NCBI GenBank assembly: GCA_017456145.1
Contig: JAFTJZ010000026.1
Coordinates: 1-64,000 of the forward strand
Length of the DNA stretch: 64,000 nt
From: Clostridia bacterium
GTDB lineage: Bacteria > Bacillota > Clostridia > Oscillospirales > CAG-272
Reading direction: 5' to 3'
Part shown: one piece after another, positions 8,620-18,305 of the stretch
Layout: each line of letters starts with the position of its first letter
Position numbering within the stretch: the first letter of the stretch is position 1
The notes under the pieces: model-generated
Databases searched by the model: none
What the model saw: only the letters and a program-made list of their open reading frames with translations
What the model was told of the DNA's origin: nothing
Made by a program: the position numbers and the translations under genes

Positions 8620-9572
8620 ATATGTTTTTGGATTATTTGCTTACTGCCATTCCTTTGGGAATGACCTTCCTGTACGGCTGTACGGGAGAGATCCTGACGG
8701 AGAAGGCAGGTCATTTGAACCTCGGCATTCCCGGTATTATGTGCATGGGCGGTGCTTGTGGTGCGCTGGCGCTGAAGATGATGTACGGCACTGCCGTTCC
8801 CCCCGTACTGATCGTTATCATCGCCATTCTGGCGGCCTTTATCGGTGGCGTACTGATGGGTGCAATCTACAGCTTTTTGACTGTGACACTCAAAGCGAAC
8901 CAGAATGTGACGGGGCTTGCCATGACCACCTTTGGCGTGGGTACGACGAAATTTATTATGTCGGGCATGGCGATCAATGCCATGCAGTATCTGTATGCAT
9001 TGGATTATTTCCGTTTTCCGTTTGCGGAAAGCACGACGTCGTTGAAATATTGCGGTGTAATGGTGTATCTTGCCATCGTGATCGCGCTGATCGCCTCGTT
9101 TGTGCTGACGCGTACGCGCGTTGGGCTGCATCTGCGCGCCGTGGGTGAAAATCCCGCAACGGCAGACGCAGTGGGTATCAATGTCACTGCATATAAATAT
9201 GTAGCCACCTGCATTGGCAGCGGTGTCGCGGCTCTTGGCGGTCTCTTCTATATCATGGACTATTCCGGTTCCTTTGAGGCGTACAAGAGCATCGAGGCAC
9301 TTGGCTGGCTTGCCATCGCCCTTGTTATCTTCACCTTGTGGAGACCGCACATCAGCATCATCGGCTCCATCATCTTCGGTGCTTTGTATCTTGCCGGCTC
9401 GCACATTCCCACGCTGCTCGGTATTAAGTTGGATATGAGCGCAACGCCGCTTTTGCAGATGCTGCCTTATGTGGTTACCATCATTGTTTTGATTGTTACC
9501 AGCGTACGCAAAAAGCGCGAGAATCAGCCGCCTGCCTCACTCGGACTTCCTTATTTCCGCGAGGAGCGATGA
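8616..9572 (+). CDS. BMP-family ABC importer permease 2
   Basis: Second membrane subunit (318 residues, about eight hydrophobic spans), related to YufQ/NupQ-like permeases. The N-terminal LTEKAGHLNLGIPGIM is typical of this subunit. Its start overlaps the stop of permease 1 (ATGA), with GGGAGG upstream. Together with the lipoprotein, tandem ATPase and permease 1 it makes a complete nucleoside-type importer. Nothing in the sequence distinguishes purine from pyrimidine nucleosides. Confidence 0.88.
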   Translation: MNMFLDYLLTAIPLGMTFLYGCTGEILTEKAGHLNLGIPGIMCMGGACGALALKMMYGTAVPPVLIVIIAILAAFIGGVLMGAIYSFLTVTLKANQNVTGLAMTTFGVGTTKFIMSGMAINAMQYLYALDYFRFPFAESTTSLKYCGVMVYLAIVIALIASFVLTRTRVGLHLRAVGENPATADAVGINVTAYKYVATCIGSGVAALGGLFYIMDYSGSFEAYKSIEALGWLAIALVIFTLWRPHISIIGSIIFGALYLAGSHIPTLLGIKLDMSATPLLQMLPYVVTIIVLIVTSVRKKRENQPPASLGLPYFREER

Positions 9573-9611
9573 CGATTCTGAATCATTCACGAACGGAGGA
9601 GAGAGACCCGG

Positions 9612-10247
9612 ATGCGCATCTCATGTGAACTGGAAAATATAGCCTTTGTCGGTGGCCCTTGCTCGGGAAAGACCTCGGTGTTTGAGGCTCTGCGGGCAAG
9701 GGAAGGGCAGCTGCTGCCGGGTGTATGCATTTCCTTTATCGAGGAGGCGGCGACCAAGCTGCTCCCCCGTGACCCAACGCTCTCGCGGCGCGACCCCGTC
9801 TGGTTTCAGTATCAGGTGTCGCTGTGGCAATATATGGAGGAGGATCGCGGCATGGAGCGTCTGTTTCGCAGCGATGCTCCGCTGAAGATACAAATCTCCG
9901 ACCGTGGCGTGGCAGATGCTTACATTTATCTGAACGAGCAGCAGGTCGGACAGATGACCGATCAATCTCCGGATGAGATGATGCACCGTTATACCGCCGT
10001 GCTGTATTTCGAGCCCTTCCACAGCCAATGTCTGACCGACGGTAACGAATTTCGTGTCGAGCAGGCGGACGAAATGGCGGCGCTGGAGGCAAAGACCCGT
10101 GCCATCTGGCAACGACATCCCAATATCGTTTTTGTTCCGACCTTTGCCACCATTGAGGAACGGATCGCATATACAGAGGCACTTCTCGCACAGCTGATCG
10201 GGCGGGAGATCTTCACCGATACAAAAGCGCTGCTGCTCTCTGAGTAA
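9612..10247 (+). CDS. AAA ATPase (AAA_28 / NadR-like P-loop) of unknown role
   Basis: Small P-loop protein (211 residues). Walker A is GGPCSGKTS near residue 17, and SDRGVADAY supplies the acidic residue used as Walker B in this kinase-like group. The family (AAA_28) includes the kinase part of NadR and eukaryotic Ttd14; few members have known substrates. ATG 9612 follows GGAGGAGAG. It lies 39 bases after the nucleoside importer and on the same strand, so it might phosphorylate an imported nucleoside or related small molecule. That link is inference from position only. Confidence 0.7.
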   Translation: MRISCELENIAFVGGPCSGKTSVFEALRAREGQLLPGVCISFIEEAATKLLPRDPTLSRRDPVWFQYQVSLWQYMEEDRGMERLFRSDAPLKIQISDRGVADAYIYLNEQQVGQMTDQSPDEMMHRYTAVLYFEPFHSQCLTDGNEFRVEQADEMAALEAKTRAIWQRHPNIVFVPTFATIEERIAYTEALLAQLIGREIFTDTKALLLSE

Positions 10248-10481
10248 TCAAAACAAAAGAGAGAATGATATGATGTGCACGCAGTACCATGGCGAGGTTT
10301 TGACAGTTTATCGATCTGATACCAAGCAGGGAAACCGCATCTGCTGTATTACTACGGTTAAATAATGTAATATTTTCGATTTTCCGCACTCCTTTGCGCA
10401 GCTTTGACGTTGGCGAGGAGTGCGGAGAGAAATTGCTGATTTTTTGTCGGAAATTTGTATATTATTTTCAGCCCGATTGAC
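10248..10481. other. Gap before the pyrimidine promoter
   Basis: A 31-codon ORF at 10270-10365 (+) has a poor ribosome binding site and no recognisable product. TCCGCACTCC (10383-10392) pairs perfectly with GGAGTGCGGA (10417-10426), a stable hairpin with no adjacent T-run; T6 appears only about 12 bases later. It could be a weak terminator for the upstream unit. Confidence 0.35.
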
Positions 10482-10510
10482 TTGACAAGCGCGCTTTGAT
10501 GTGGTATAAT
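10482..10510 (+). promoter_or_regulatory. Promoter of the pyrimidine operon
   Basis: TTGACA (10482-10487), 17-base spacer, TATAAT (10505-10510). The expected RNA start leaves a leader of about 125 bases before pyrC that holds a terminator-like hairpin. Confidence 0.9.
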
Positions 10511-10560
10511 ATATGGGATATAGAGCGGGCGCGGTTTACCGACGCTGATGCGTAATGTAA

Positions 10561-10594
10561 CCTTGCCATGCAACTGTCAGGCGAGGCTTTTTTT
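10561..10594 (+). promoter_or_regulatory. pyrR binding loop (putative): Leader attenuator with PyrR-box-like loop
   Basis: CCTTGCC (10561-10567) can pair with GGCGAGG (10580-10586), followed by T7 (10588-10594): an intrinsic terminator between promoter and first gene. The segment TGTCAGGCGAGGCT (10575-10588) agrees with the PyrR binding consensus ARUCCNGNGAGGYU at 12 of 14 positions. CTTGCC (10562-10567) is also complementary to GGCAAG (10604-10609), giving a competing structure. Uridine-nucleotide-responsive attenuation is therefore likely, though the arrangement is shorter than the Bacillus three-hairpin leader. Confidence 0.6.
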
Positions 10595-10643
10595 CTGCCG
10601 TGCGGCAAGCCTTGCAGCGCGAATGAGAACGAGGAGGACGGTT

Positions 10644-11906
10644 ATGAGTAAACGTATGCAGGTGACCTTTGAGAAATGCAAGCGCTACGATAACGGGCGT
10701 TTTGTTTCCGTTGACGGCACCCAACTTTCTTTTGCAGCTATGACCTACGACGCGGCGAACCCTTCCCAGCAGAATGACGCCGCTGATATTTCTATTTCCA
10801 ATTGTTATATGTTTCCGGCTTTTTGTGATGTACACGTACATTTGCGAGAACCGGGGTTTTTTTATAAAGAATCGATCGCCACGGGCACTGCTGCCGCAGC
10901 GCGCGGTGGCTACGCCGACGTCTTTTCTATGGCAAATCTTGACCCTGTTCCCGATACGGTAGAGAATATCGGTGCACAGTGGGATATTATCAAACGTGAT
11001 GCCACCGTCAGAGTGCACCCCTATGCGGCCATTACCATGGGGCTGGCGGGAAGAGAATTGGTGGACTTTGACGCGCTTGCTCCGCTGTGTGCGGGCTTTT
11101 CCGATGACGGCAAGGGCGTTCAGCAAGATGCGATGATGGAGGCTGCCATGCGTGGTGCCAAGGCGGTAGGAAAGATCATCGTGGCACACTGTGAGGATGA
11201 GTCGCTGCTGCACGGTGGCTGCATCCATGACGGCGAATTTGCCGCAGCACACGGACTTCCCGGTATTTGCAGTGAAAGTGAGTGGGGACAGATCGCACGC
11301 GATCTTAAACTCGCAGAGAAGACCGGCTGCGCTTATCATGTATGTCACATTTCGACCAAAGAAAGCGTTGCCGTCATTCGTGAGGCAAAGGCCCGCGGGG
11401 TGAACGTCACCTGTGAAACAGCACCTCACTACCTGACGCTGGATGACAGCATGATCGAAGATCACGGCAGATTCAAGATGAACCCGCCAATCCGCGCAGC
11501 CGCTGACCGAGAGGCACTGATCGAGGGGCTGTTGGACGGAACCATTGACATGATCGCGACCGACCACGCACCACACAGCGCCGAAGAAAAAGCGCAAGGC
11601 CTGCTTGGTAGCCGCATGGGCGTCGTGGGACTTGAGACCGCCTTCGCGGTGCTGTATACCGAGCTGGTCAAAAAGGGTATCATAAGCTTGGAAAAGCTGG
11701 TTGAGGTGATGGCGATCAATCCGCGCAAACGGTTCGGATTGCCGATCAAGGATGACGATCTTTGCGTCTTTGATTTGGATGCCCAATATATCGTCAATCC
11801 CGAGGACTTCGCCACCAAGGGGCGCAGCACACCGTTTGACGGACGCGAGTTGTTCGGCATCTGCCGCATGACCGTCGTAGACGGTAAGATCGTGTATAAA
11901 AATTGA
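10644..11906 (+). CDS. pyrC: Dihydroorotase
   Basis: Zinc amidohydrolase that cyclises carbamoyl-aspartate to dihydroorotate, third step of UMP synthesis. Hallmarks: DVHVHLREPG for the first metal ligands, HCEDESL, HVCHIST and the C-terminal MIATDHAPHS with the catalytic Asp. ATG 10644 is chosen because GAGGAGG stands just upstream; the longer frame from 10548 would begin inside the attenuator. Length, 420 residues, is normal. It is the first gene of an eight-gene pyrimidine operon, behind the leader hairpin. Confidence 0.95.
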   Translation: MSKRMQVTFEKCKRYDNGRFVSVDGTQLSFAAMTYDAANPSQQNDAADISISNCYMFPAFCDVHVHLREPGFFYKESIATGTAAAARGGYADVFSMANLDPVPDTVENIGAQWDIIKRDATVRVHPYAAITMGLAGRELVDFDALAPLCAGFSDDGKGVQQDAMMEAAMRGAKAVGKIIVAHCEDESLLHGGCIHDGEFAAAHGLPGICSESEWGQIARDLKLAEKTGCAYHVCHISTKESVAVIREAKARGVNVTCETAPHYLTLDDSMIEDHGRFKMNPPIRAAADREALIEGLLDGTIDMIATDHAPHSAEEKAQGLLGSRMGVVGLETAFAVLYTELVKKGIISLEKLVEVMAINPRKRFGLPIKDDDLCVFDLDAQYIVNPEDFATKGRSTPFDGRELFGICRMTVVDGKIVYKN

Positions 11907-11930
11907 AAAATTGATATAAAGTTCTTGGAA

Positions 11931-11964
11931 GTCCCGAAACCTTTTTTCAAAAAGGTTTCGGGAC
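11931..11964. repeat. Perfect 16-bp inverted repeat upstream of carB
   Basis: A 16-base arm (11931-11946: GTCCCGAAAC, then CTTTTT) is mirrored at 11949-11964 with a 2-base centre. The flanks and the AAAAAGGTTTC-type core resemble, in opposite orientation, the palindrome before pyrE at 17582-17613. It may be a dispersed intergenic palindrome that can also act as a transcriptional pause or terminator. Confidence 0.75.
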
Positions 11965-11998
11965 GTCGGAGACAAATAAACAAAGGAGATATAAAGCA

Positions 11999-14900
11999 AT
12001 GCCTAAGAGAACAGATTTGAAGAAGATTTTGGTCATCGGCTCCGGTCCCATCGTCATTGGACAGGCCGCGGAGTTTGATTATGCGGGAACGCAGGCGTGC
12101 CTGGCGCTCAAGGAGGAGGGCTACGAGGTCGTGCTCTGCAACTCCAACCCTGCGACCATTATGACCGACACATCCATCGCAGACAAGGTCTATATGGAGC
12201 CGCTGACACTGGAATATATTGCGAAGATCATCCGCTACGAGCGTCCCGATGCCATCATCCCCGGGATCGGCGGACAGACGGGTCTGAATCTTGCCATGCA
12301 GCTGGAGAAGAAAGGCGTTCTCAAGGAGTGTCGCGTCGAGCTGCTGGGTACCTCCAGCCGCTCCATCGAGCGCGCAGAGGACAGAGAGCTGTTCAAGGAG
12401 CTTTGTCAGTCTATCGGTGAGCCTGTGATCCCCTCTGAGATCACCTACAATCTGGAAGAGGCGAAGGCTGCCGCACTGCGCATCGGCTATCCTGTCGTGC
12501 TGCGTCCCGCCTTTACGCTGGGCGGCACGGGCGGCGGCTTTGCTTATAATGAAGAGGAGCTGATCGAGATCGGTACCAACGCCTTCAAGCTCTCTCCCGT
12601 CCATCAGGTTCTGATCGAGAAGTCGGTCAAGGGCTACAAGGAGATCGAGTTCGAGGTCATGCGCGACGGAAACGACCACGCCATTACCATCTGCGGCATG
12701 GAGAATATCGACCCTGTCGGTGTGCATACCGGTGATAGCTTGGTGGTTGCGCCCATCATGACCCTCTCTCCCGAGGATCTCAAAATGCTCAACGACTCCG
12801 CCATCAAGATCATCAAGGAGCTCAAGATCGAAGGTGGCTGTAACGTGCAGTTTGCGCTCAATCCTTATTCCAGCGAATATTATCTGATCGAGGTCAATCC
12901 CCGCGTTTCGCGTTCCTCGGCACTGGCCTCCAAGGCATCGGGCTATCCGATCGCCCGCGTGACGGCGAAGATCGCCGTTGGCATGGCACTGGAGGACATT
13001 CCTCTTGCCAATACCAACGCAGCCTTTGAACCTCGCCTTGACTACGTTGTGGCAAAGCTGCCCAGATTCCCGTTCGATAAATTTGCTACTGCCTCCAACA
13101 CACTGGGTACACAGATGAAAGCGACGGGTGAGGTCATGGGCATCGGCTCCAATCTTGAGGAATGCTTGCTCAAGTCTGTTCGTTCCCTGGAGATCGGCGC
13201 TTACCACTTCCATCTGCCGAAATTCGACAATATGGAGACCGACAAAATCGTCGAGTATATCCGCGATTTCCGCGACGATACCATCTTTGCCGTGACCGAG
13301 CTGACTCGCCGCGGGATGGGCGTTGCACAGCTGCATGAAATTACCAAGATCACACCTTTCTTCCTTGAGGCGATTGCTCGCATCGTAGAGATGGAGCGCA
13401 AGGTTGCCGCAGCCAAGGGTGATGTTGACGTGCTGATTGCCGCCAAGAAGATGGGCTTTGGGGATAAGTTTATCGCAAAGCTGTGGGGTGTCAAGGAGAT
13501 CGACGTTTATAACATTCGTGTAGAGAAAAACATCTTCCCCATCTACAAGATGGTCGATACCTGCCACACGAATGCTTATATTCCTTATTTCTACTCCACC
13601 TATACCGAGGGCAATGAATCCCATGATTCCGGCAGGGAGAAGATTTTGGTGCTGGGCTCCGGCCCCATTCGTATCGGTCAGGGTGTTGAGTTTGATTATT
13701 CCACCGTCCACGCCGTGGAGACCATTAAAAAGAGCGGTTATGAGGCGATCATCATCAACAACAACCCCGAGACGGTTTCCACCGACTATACCTGCTCGGA
13801 TAAGCTGTATTTCGAGCCTCTGTGCATTGAAGATGTCATGAACATCATTCATTTGGAGAAACCCATCGGCGCTGTTGCATCTTTGGGCGGTCAGACGGCA
13901 ATCAACCTTGCTGCCGCGCTGGAAGAAAGAGGCGTTAAGCTGATCGGTACCGATTGCGCTGCCATCGAGAGAGCAGAGAACCGCGATTCCTTTGAGAAGG
14001 TCATGAACGAGCTGGGCATCCCTCAGCCGACGGGTAGAGCCGTTACCAAGATCGAGGACGGTATCCGCGCTGCAGCAGAGATCGGTTATCCCGTGCTGGT
14101 GCGCCCCTCCTTCGTGCTTGGCGGCCGTGCCATGCAGATCGTTGCGGATGAGGCACAGCTGCGCAGATATCTGCGTACTGCCGTTGAGATCGATGAGGAT
14201 AAGCCTGTTCTGGTTGACAAGTATATCGTCGGTAAAGAGGTTGAGGTTGATGCCATTTGCGATGGTAAGGAAGTCTTCTGCCCCGGTATTATGGAATTGG
14301 TCGAGCGCACGGGTATTCACAGCGGTGACTCCATCAGCGTCTTCCCCAGCTTTAGCATCTCCGAAAACGTCAAAAAGGTGATCCTGGAATATACTGAAAA
14401 GCTCGGCCTTGGTATCGGTATTGTCGGTCTGTTTAATATTCAGTTTATCGTTGACCCCGAGGAAAAGGTTTACGTCATTGAGGTTAACCCCCGTTCCTCC
14501 CGTACCGTACCCTTCCTTTCTAAGTCCACAGGCTACAGTCTGGCGGACATTGCAACACGTGTCATGCTTGGTCACTCGCTGCGCGAGCAGGGCGTCTTTG
14601 AGATGCAGCCTCGCAAGAAACAGCGCTGGTATGTCAAGGTTCCTGCTTTCTCCTTTATGAAACTGCGCGGTATGGATGCATACCTTTCCCCCGAGATGAA
14701 GTCGACGGGTGAGGCGATCGGCTACGACGACAGCTTGACTCGCGCTCTCTATAAGGCACTGCAGGCATCCGGTATGAACGTGGTCAACTATGGTACGGTC
14801 ATGGTCACCATTGCCGACAAGGATAAGCCCGAGGCACTGCCGCTGATCCGCCGTTTCTATAATATGGGCTTTAATATTCAGGCGACCGAGGGAACGGCCA

Positions 14901-15172
14901 AGTTCCTCAAGGAGAACGGCATCCGTACTCATGCGGTCGGAAAGATCAGCGAGGGCAGCGATGAGATTTTGCACTCCATTCGTCAGGGGTATGTCAATTA
15001 TGTCATCAACACCCGTGATCTCAGCGCACCCGGCGGTGTGACCGATGGTCAGGAAATTCGTCAGTGCGCGGTCGAAAATAACGTGACCATCTTTACCTCC
15101 TTGGACACCGTCAAGGTTCTGCTTGACGTGCTGGAGGAGACCACGCTCTGCATTTCCACCATCGACGCTTGA
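11999..15172 (+). CDS. carB: Carbamoyl-phosphate synthase large subunit
   Basis: Makes carbamoyl phosphate from bicarbonate, ammonia and two ATP for the pyrimidine and arginine routes. The two ATP-grasp halves are visible: GSGPIVIGQ near residue 15 and its repeat GSGPIRIGQ near 555 open the two preATP-grasp regions, and GGTGGGFAYN lies in the first nucleotide site. The C-terminal region (about 930-1057) is the MGS-like allosteric domain, which in many enzymes binds UMP. Length, 1057 residues, is standard. The small amidotransferase subunit CarA, normally adjacent, is not in this operon or elsewhere in the window. AAAGGAG precedes the ATG. Confidence 0.97.
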   Translation: MPKRTDLKKILVIGSGPIVIGQAAEFDYAGTQACLALKEEGYEVVLCNSNPATIMTDTSIADKVYMEPLTLEYIAKIIRYERPDAIIPGIGGQTGLNLAMQLEKKGVLKECRVELLGTSSRSIERAEDRELFKELCQSIGEPVIPSEITYNLEEAKAAALRIGYPVVLRPAFTLGGTGGGFAYNEEELIEIGTNAFKLSPVHQVLIEKSVKGYKEIEFEVMRDGNDHAITICGMENIDPVGVHTGDSLVVAPIMTLSPEDLKMLNDSAIKIIKELKIEGGCNVQFALNPYSSEYYLIEVNPRVSRSSALASKASGYPIARVTAKIAVGMALEDIPLANTNAAFEPRLDYVVAKLPRFPFDKFATASNTLGTQMKATGEVMGIGSNLEECLLKSVRSLEIGAYHFHLPKFDNMETDKIVEYIRDFRDDTIFAVTELTRRGMGVAQLHEITKITPFFLEAIARIVEMERKVAAAKGDVDVLIAAKKMGFGDKFIAKLWGVKEIDVYNIRVEKNIFPIYKMVDTCHTNAYIPYFYSTYTEGNESHDSGREKILVLGSGPIRIGQGVEFDYSTVHAVETIKKSGYEAIIINNNPETVSTDYTCSDKLYFEPLCIEDVMNIIHLEKPIGAVASLGGQTAINLAAALEERGVKLIGTDCAAIERAENRDSFEKVMNELGIPQPTGRAVTKIEDGIRAAAEIGYPVLVRPSFVLGGRAMQIVADEAQLRRYLRTAVEIDEDKPVLVDKYIVGKEVEVDAICDGKEVFCPGIMELVERTGIHSGDSISVFPSFSISENVKKVILEYTEKLGLGIGIVGLFNIQFIVDPEEKVYVIEVNPRSSRTVPFLSKSTGYSLADIATRVMLGHSLREQGVFEMQPRKKQRWYVKVPAFSFMKLRGMDAYLSPEMKSTGEAIGYDDSLTRALYKALQASGMNVVNYGTVMVTIADKDKPEALPLIRRFYNMGFNIQATEGTAKFLKENGIRTHAVGKISEGSDEILHSIRQGYVNYVINTRDLSAPGGVTDGQEIRQCAVENNVTIFTSLDTVKVLLDVLEETTLCISTIDA

Positions 15173-15184
15173 CAGGAGAGGATC

Positions 15185-15916
15185 ATGACACAAGGAACGT
15201 ATGAAATTTTACGCAACGTACCGCTGACCGAGACCGTCTTTGAGATGGTGCTCGGCGGCGATACCAGCGCCATAATCGCCCCGGGACAATTTATCAACAT
15301 TGCCCTGGCGGGAAAATATCTGCGTCGTCCGATCTCCATCTGTGATTGGAACGAACGCGAGATCACCATCATCTACAAGGTCGTCGGCAGCGGTACGCAG
15401 CAGATGAGCGAGATGAAGACGGGGGAGACGTTGGATGTGCTGGTAGGGCTTGGCAACGGCTTTGATCCCGAGAAGAGCGGAGACGCTCCCGTGCTCTTGG
15501 GCGGCGGCGTTGGAGTGCCTCCCATGTATGGGCTTTGTAAAGCACTGCGCGCACAGGGCAAACATGTTAAGGTCATTCTCGGCTTTAATACCAAGGATGA
15601 GATCTTTTATGAGCAGCAATTTAAGGATCTGGGTGCCGAGGTCACTGTGACTACGGCAGACGGCTCCTATGGTGTCAAGGGCTTTGTCACCGATGCGCTG
15701 TCTCAAATGAGCTACAGCTATTTCTATACCTGCGGACCGATGCCCATGTTCCGTGCCATTGAAAAGGTGGCGGTAACGTCGGGGCAGTACAGCTTTGAGG
15801 AGCGTATGGGCTGCGGGTTCGGTGCTTGCATGGGCTGCTCCTGCAAGACCAAATACGGTAACAAACGCATTTGCAAAGACGGTCCCGTCTTGGAAAGGGA
15901 GGAGATCGTATGGTAA
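15185..15916 (+). CDS. pyrK: Dihydroorotate dehydrogenase electron transfer subunit
   Basis: Iron-sulfur flavoprotein that passes electrons from PyrD to NAD+ in the class 1B dihydroorotate dehydrogenase. An FAD-binding RRPISI motif, a nucleotide-binding GGGVGVPPMYG and a C-terminal [2Fe-2S] site with four Cys (MGCGFGACMGCSC...RIC) are present, in the usual order. Length 243. Its start lies 12 bases after the carB stop, with AGGAGAGG upstream, and its end overlaps pyrD by 7 bases. The presence of PyrK means the dehydrogenase is NAD-linked rather than fumarate- or quinone-linked. Confidence 0.95.
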   Translation: MTQGTYEILRNVPLTETVFEMVLGGDTSAIIAPGQFINIALAGKYLRRPISICDWNEREITIIYKVVGSGTQQMSEMKTGETLDVLVGLGNGFDPEKSGDAPVLLGGGVGVPPMYGLCKALRAQGKHVKVILGFNTKDEIFYEQQFKDLGAEVTVTTADGSYGVKGFVTDALSQMSYSYFYTCGPMPMFRAIEKVAVTSGQYSFEERMGCGFGACMGCSCKTKYGNKRICKDGPVLEREEIVW

Positions 15917-16821
15917 ATCTTTCGGTAAATTTGAGCGGTATTCAGATGGACAATCCCATCATTCCTGCCAGCGGTACGTTTGGCTTTGGATATGAGTTCG
16001 CCGAGCTTTACGATATTAACTGTCTGGGTACGTTTTCCTTCAAGGGAACGACGCTCAATCCTCGCTTTGGTAACCCTACGCCCCGCATCGCCGAGTGCGA
16101 CAGCGGTATGCTCAATGCGGTCGGCTTGCAGAACCCCGGTGTGGATAAGGTCATTTCCGAGGAGCTGCCCAAGCTTGCCAAGGTATTCCACAAGCCGGTT
16201 ATGGCAAATGTCAGCGGTTTTTCGCTGGAGGAGTACGTGGAAACGGTACGCAAGCTGGATGACGAGGCGCAGATCGGTTGGTTTGAGGTCAATATTTCTT
16301 GCCCCAACGTACACGGCGGTGGCATGAGCTTTGGCACTTGTGCCGGCAGCGCAGAGCAGGTGACCGCAGCAGTTCGCAAGGTTACGAATAAGCCGTTATA
16401 TATTAAGCTTTCGCCCAACGTCACCGATATTACCGAGATCGCTCGCGCTTGCGAGGCGGCAGGAGCGGATGGTGTCAGCCTGATCAACACGCTGATGGGA
16501 ATGCGCATCGATTTGAAAAAGCGCGCACCCGTGCTTGCCAATACGACGGGAGGATTTTCCGGTCCTGCCATCAAGCCGGTAGCACTTCGCATGGTATATC
16601 AGGTATACAAGGCAGTGAAGATTCCGATCATTGGTATGGGTGGGATCACTACAGCGGAGGATGTCATCGAAATGATGATGGCAGGTGCGACGGCGGTTCA
16701 GGTTGGCGCTGCCAATCTGGTCAATCCTTATGCTTGCCGCGACATCATTGACGCGCTGCCCTCTGTTATGGAGAAATATGGAATTTCCGATCTGAACGAG
16801 ATGATCGGCGCAGCACATTGA
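15910..16821 (+). CDS. pyrD: Dihydroorotate dehydrogenase, class 1B catalytic subunit
   Basis: FMN enzyme oxidising dihydroorotate to orotate. Typical segments: [13 protein letters not shown] near the N-terminus, [11 protein letters not shown] in the substrate site, a downstream Cys in FGTCAGS as the expected catalytic base of the 1B type, and [12 protein letters not shown] for FMN phosphate. ATG 15910 is used because GGGAGGAG lies directly before it; the longer frame would overlap pyrK by more than 40 bases. It acts with PyrK, whose gene it overlaps. Confidence 0.95.
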   Translation: MVNLSVNLSGIQMDNPIIPASGTFGFGYEFAELYDINCLGTFSFKGTTLNPRFGNPTPRIAECDSGMLNAVGLQNPGVDKVISEELPKLAKVFHKPVMANVSGFSLEEYVETVRKLDDEAQIGWFEVNISCPNVHGGGMSFGTCAGSAEQVTAAVRKVTNKPLYIKLSPNVTDITEIARACEAAGADGVSLINTLMGMRIDLKKRAPVLANTTGGFSGPAIKPVALRMVYQVYKAVKIPIIGMGGITTAEDVIEMMMAGATAVQVGAANLVNPYACRDIIDALPSVMEKYGISDLNEMIGAAH

Positions 16822-16849
16822 AAAAATATATAAAGAGAGGTATAGAGAG

Positions 16850-17548
16850 ATGGGTAGAGATGTGATTATCGCTTGTGATTTTGCAAGCAAAGAGCAGGTA
16901 ATGCAGTTTTTAGACAAGTTTGTTGACTGCAAGCCGTTTGTCAAGATCGGCATGGAGCTGTTTTATGCCGAAGGTCCCGAGATCGTGCGCGAGATCAAGC
17001 GCCGCGGGCATAAGATCTTTTTGGATCTCAAGCTGCACGATATTCCCAACACGGTAAAAAAGTCAATGAACGTGTTGTCTCGCCTGGATGTGGATATGTG
17101 TAACCTGCACGCCGGCGGTACCATCACTATGATGCAGGCAGGTCTTGAGGGCTTGACCCGAGAGGACGGCAGCCGCCCCTTACTGATCGCTGTCACGCAG
17201 CTGACCTCGACCGATCAGGAGAGAATGGAAAATGATCTGCTCATTCATGAGCCCATTGACAAGGTCGTAATGCATTATGCGCACAACGCCATGGTCGCAG
17301 GACTTGACGGCGTGGTCTGCTCGCCGCTGGAGGCGGGCAAGGTGCATGAAGTTTGCGGTGAGAAGTTCTTGACCGTTACGCCCGGTGTTCGTTTCGCAGA
17401 CGGTGACATCGGTGACCAGAAGAGAGTCATGACGCCCGCCGCTGCCAAAGAGATCGGCTCTGACTACATCGTTGTCGGCAGACCGATTACTGCAGCAGAG
17501 GATCCCGTTGCCGCTTACAAGAGATGCGTGGCTGAGTTCGTAGGGTAA
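16850..17548 (+). CDS. pyrF: Orotidine 5'-phosphate decarboxylase
   Basis: Catalyses the last step to UMP. The catalytic Asp/Lys cluster is in [13 protein letters not shown], and the phosphate-binding end contains [12 protein letters not shown] and YIVVGRPIT. This is the compact bacterial type 1 enzyme (232 residues). AAAGAGAGG precedes the ATG. It lies 28 bases after pyrD in the same operon; a pair of intergenic palindromes separates it from pyrE. Confidence 0.95.
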   Translation: MGRDVIIACDFASKEQVMQFLDKFVDCKPFVKIGMELFYAEGPEIVREIKRRGHKIFLDLKLHDIPNTVKKSMNVLSRLDVDMCNLHAGGTITMMQAGLEGLTREDGSRPLLIAVTQLTSTDQERMENDLLIHEPIDKVVMHYAHNAMVAGLDGVVCSPLEAGKVHEVCGEKFLTVTPGVRFADGDIGDQKRVMTPAAAKEIGSDYIVVGRPITAAEDPVAAYKRCVAEFVG

Positions 17549-17558
17549 GAGCGGAACG

Positions 17559-17613
17559 GTGGGGCGCTGCCCCACACCCCGGCAAAGAAACTTTTTGGAA
17601 AAAGTTTCTTTGC
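17559..17613. repeat. Double palindrome between pyrF and pyrE
   Basis: GTGGGGC (17559-17565) pairs with GCCCCAC (17569-17575). Then a 15-base arm at 17582-17596 (GCAAAGAAAC plus T5) is mirrored at 17599-17613 around a GG centre. The element has the look of a dispersed intergenic repeat inserted in the operon. A related palindrome is at 11931-11964. Confidence 0.75.
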
Positions 17614-17648
17614 AATCTTCAAAAACTTTCAAATAAGGAGATTGTATC

Positions 17649-18305
17649 ATGGAAAGCTACAAGAGAGAATTTATTCAATTTTTGCAGGGTGCAGGTGTTC
17701 TGAAGTTTGGTGATTTCACTGCCAAGAGCGGACGCAAGATCCCTTATTTTATCAATGCCGGTATGATCAAGACGGGAGAGGACATTGCAAGACTCGGCGA
17801 GTTCTACGCAAGAGCATATACCGAAAAGCTGGGCGAGAAAAAAGCCGTTCTGTACGGCCCCGCTTACAAGGGAATTTCGCTTGCCGTTTCCGCAGCCGTT
17901 GCACTGTCGAAGAAGGAGCTTAACGTTCCGTTCTTCTTCAACCGCAAGGAGGTCAAGGATCACGGTGAGGGCGGCGTGTTTGTCGGTTATGTTCCGACGG
18001 CAGGTGAGGAGGTCGTCATTATTGAGGACGTTATCACTGCAGGTACCGCCATTCGTGAGAGCATGGAGATCCTCTCGCATCTGGAAGGCGTGAAGGTCGC
18101 TGCGACCTTTATCATGGTTGACCGCAAGGAAAAGGGTCAGACCGAGAAGGGCGCAATGCAGGAGATCGAGGAGCAGTTTGGATTCCCCGTATACTCCATC
18201 GTTGATGTATATGACATCATCGAGTATCTGGAGGAGGATCCCGCCAACGAAGAGAACGTGACCCGCATCAAGAATTATCTGGCGGTCAACGGTGCAGCCG
18301 TATGA
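17649..18305 (+). CDS. pyrE: Orotate phosphoribosyltransferase
   Basis: Adds PRPP ribose phosphate to orotate, giving OMP. The PRPP-binding motif [16 protein letters not shown] is clear at about residues 120-135, and the flexible-loop Lys/His region precedes it ([14 protein letters not shown]). Length 218. AAGGAG lies 9 bases before the ATG. Its stop overlaps the pyrB start by 4 bases. The gene is preceded by a 55-base palindromic repeat that may alter its expression relative to pyrF. Confidence 0.95.
   Translation: MESYKREFIQFLQGAGVLKFGDFTAKSGRKIPYFINAGMIKTGEDIARLGEFYARAYTEKLGEKKAVLYGPAYKGISLAVSAAVALSKKELNVPFFFNRKEVKDHGEGGVFVGYVPTAGEEVVIIEDVITAGTAIRESMEILSHLEGVKVAATFIMVDRKEKGQTEKGAMQEIEEQFGFPVYSIVDVYDIIEYLEEDPANEENVTRIKNYLAVNGAAV

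Noticed and set aside
11462..15193. A 1243-codon open frame on the minus strand opposite carB
   Set aside because: It lies entirely antisense to a strongly conserved gene and has low-complexity composition typical of reverse-frame reading of GC-biased codons.
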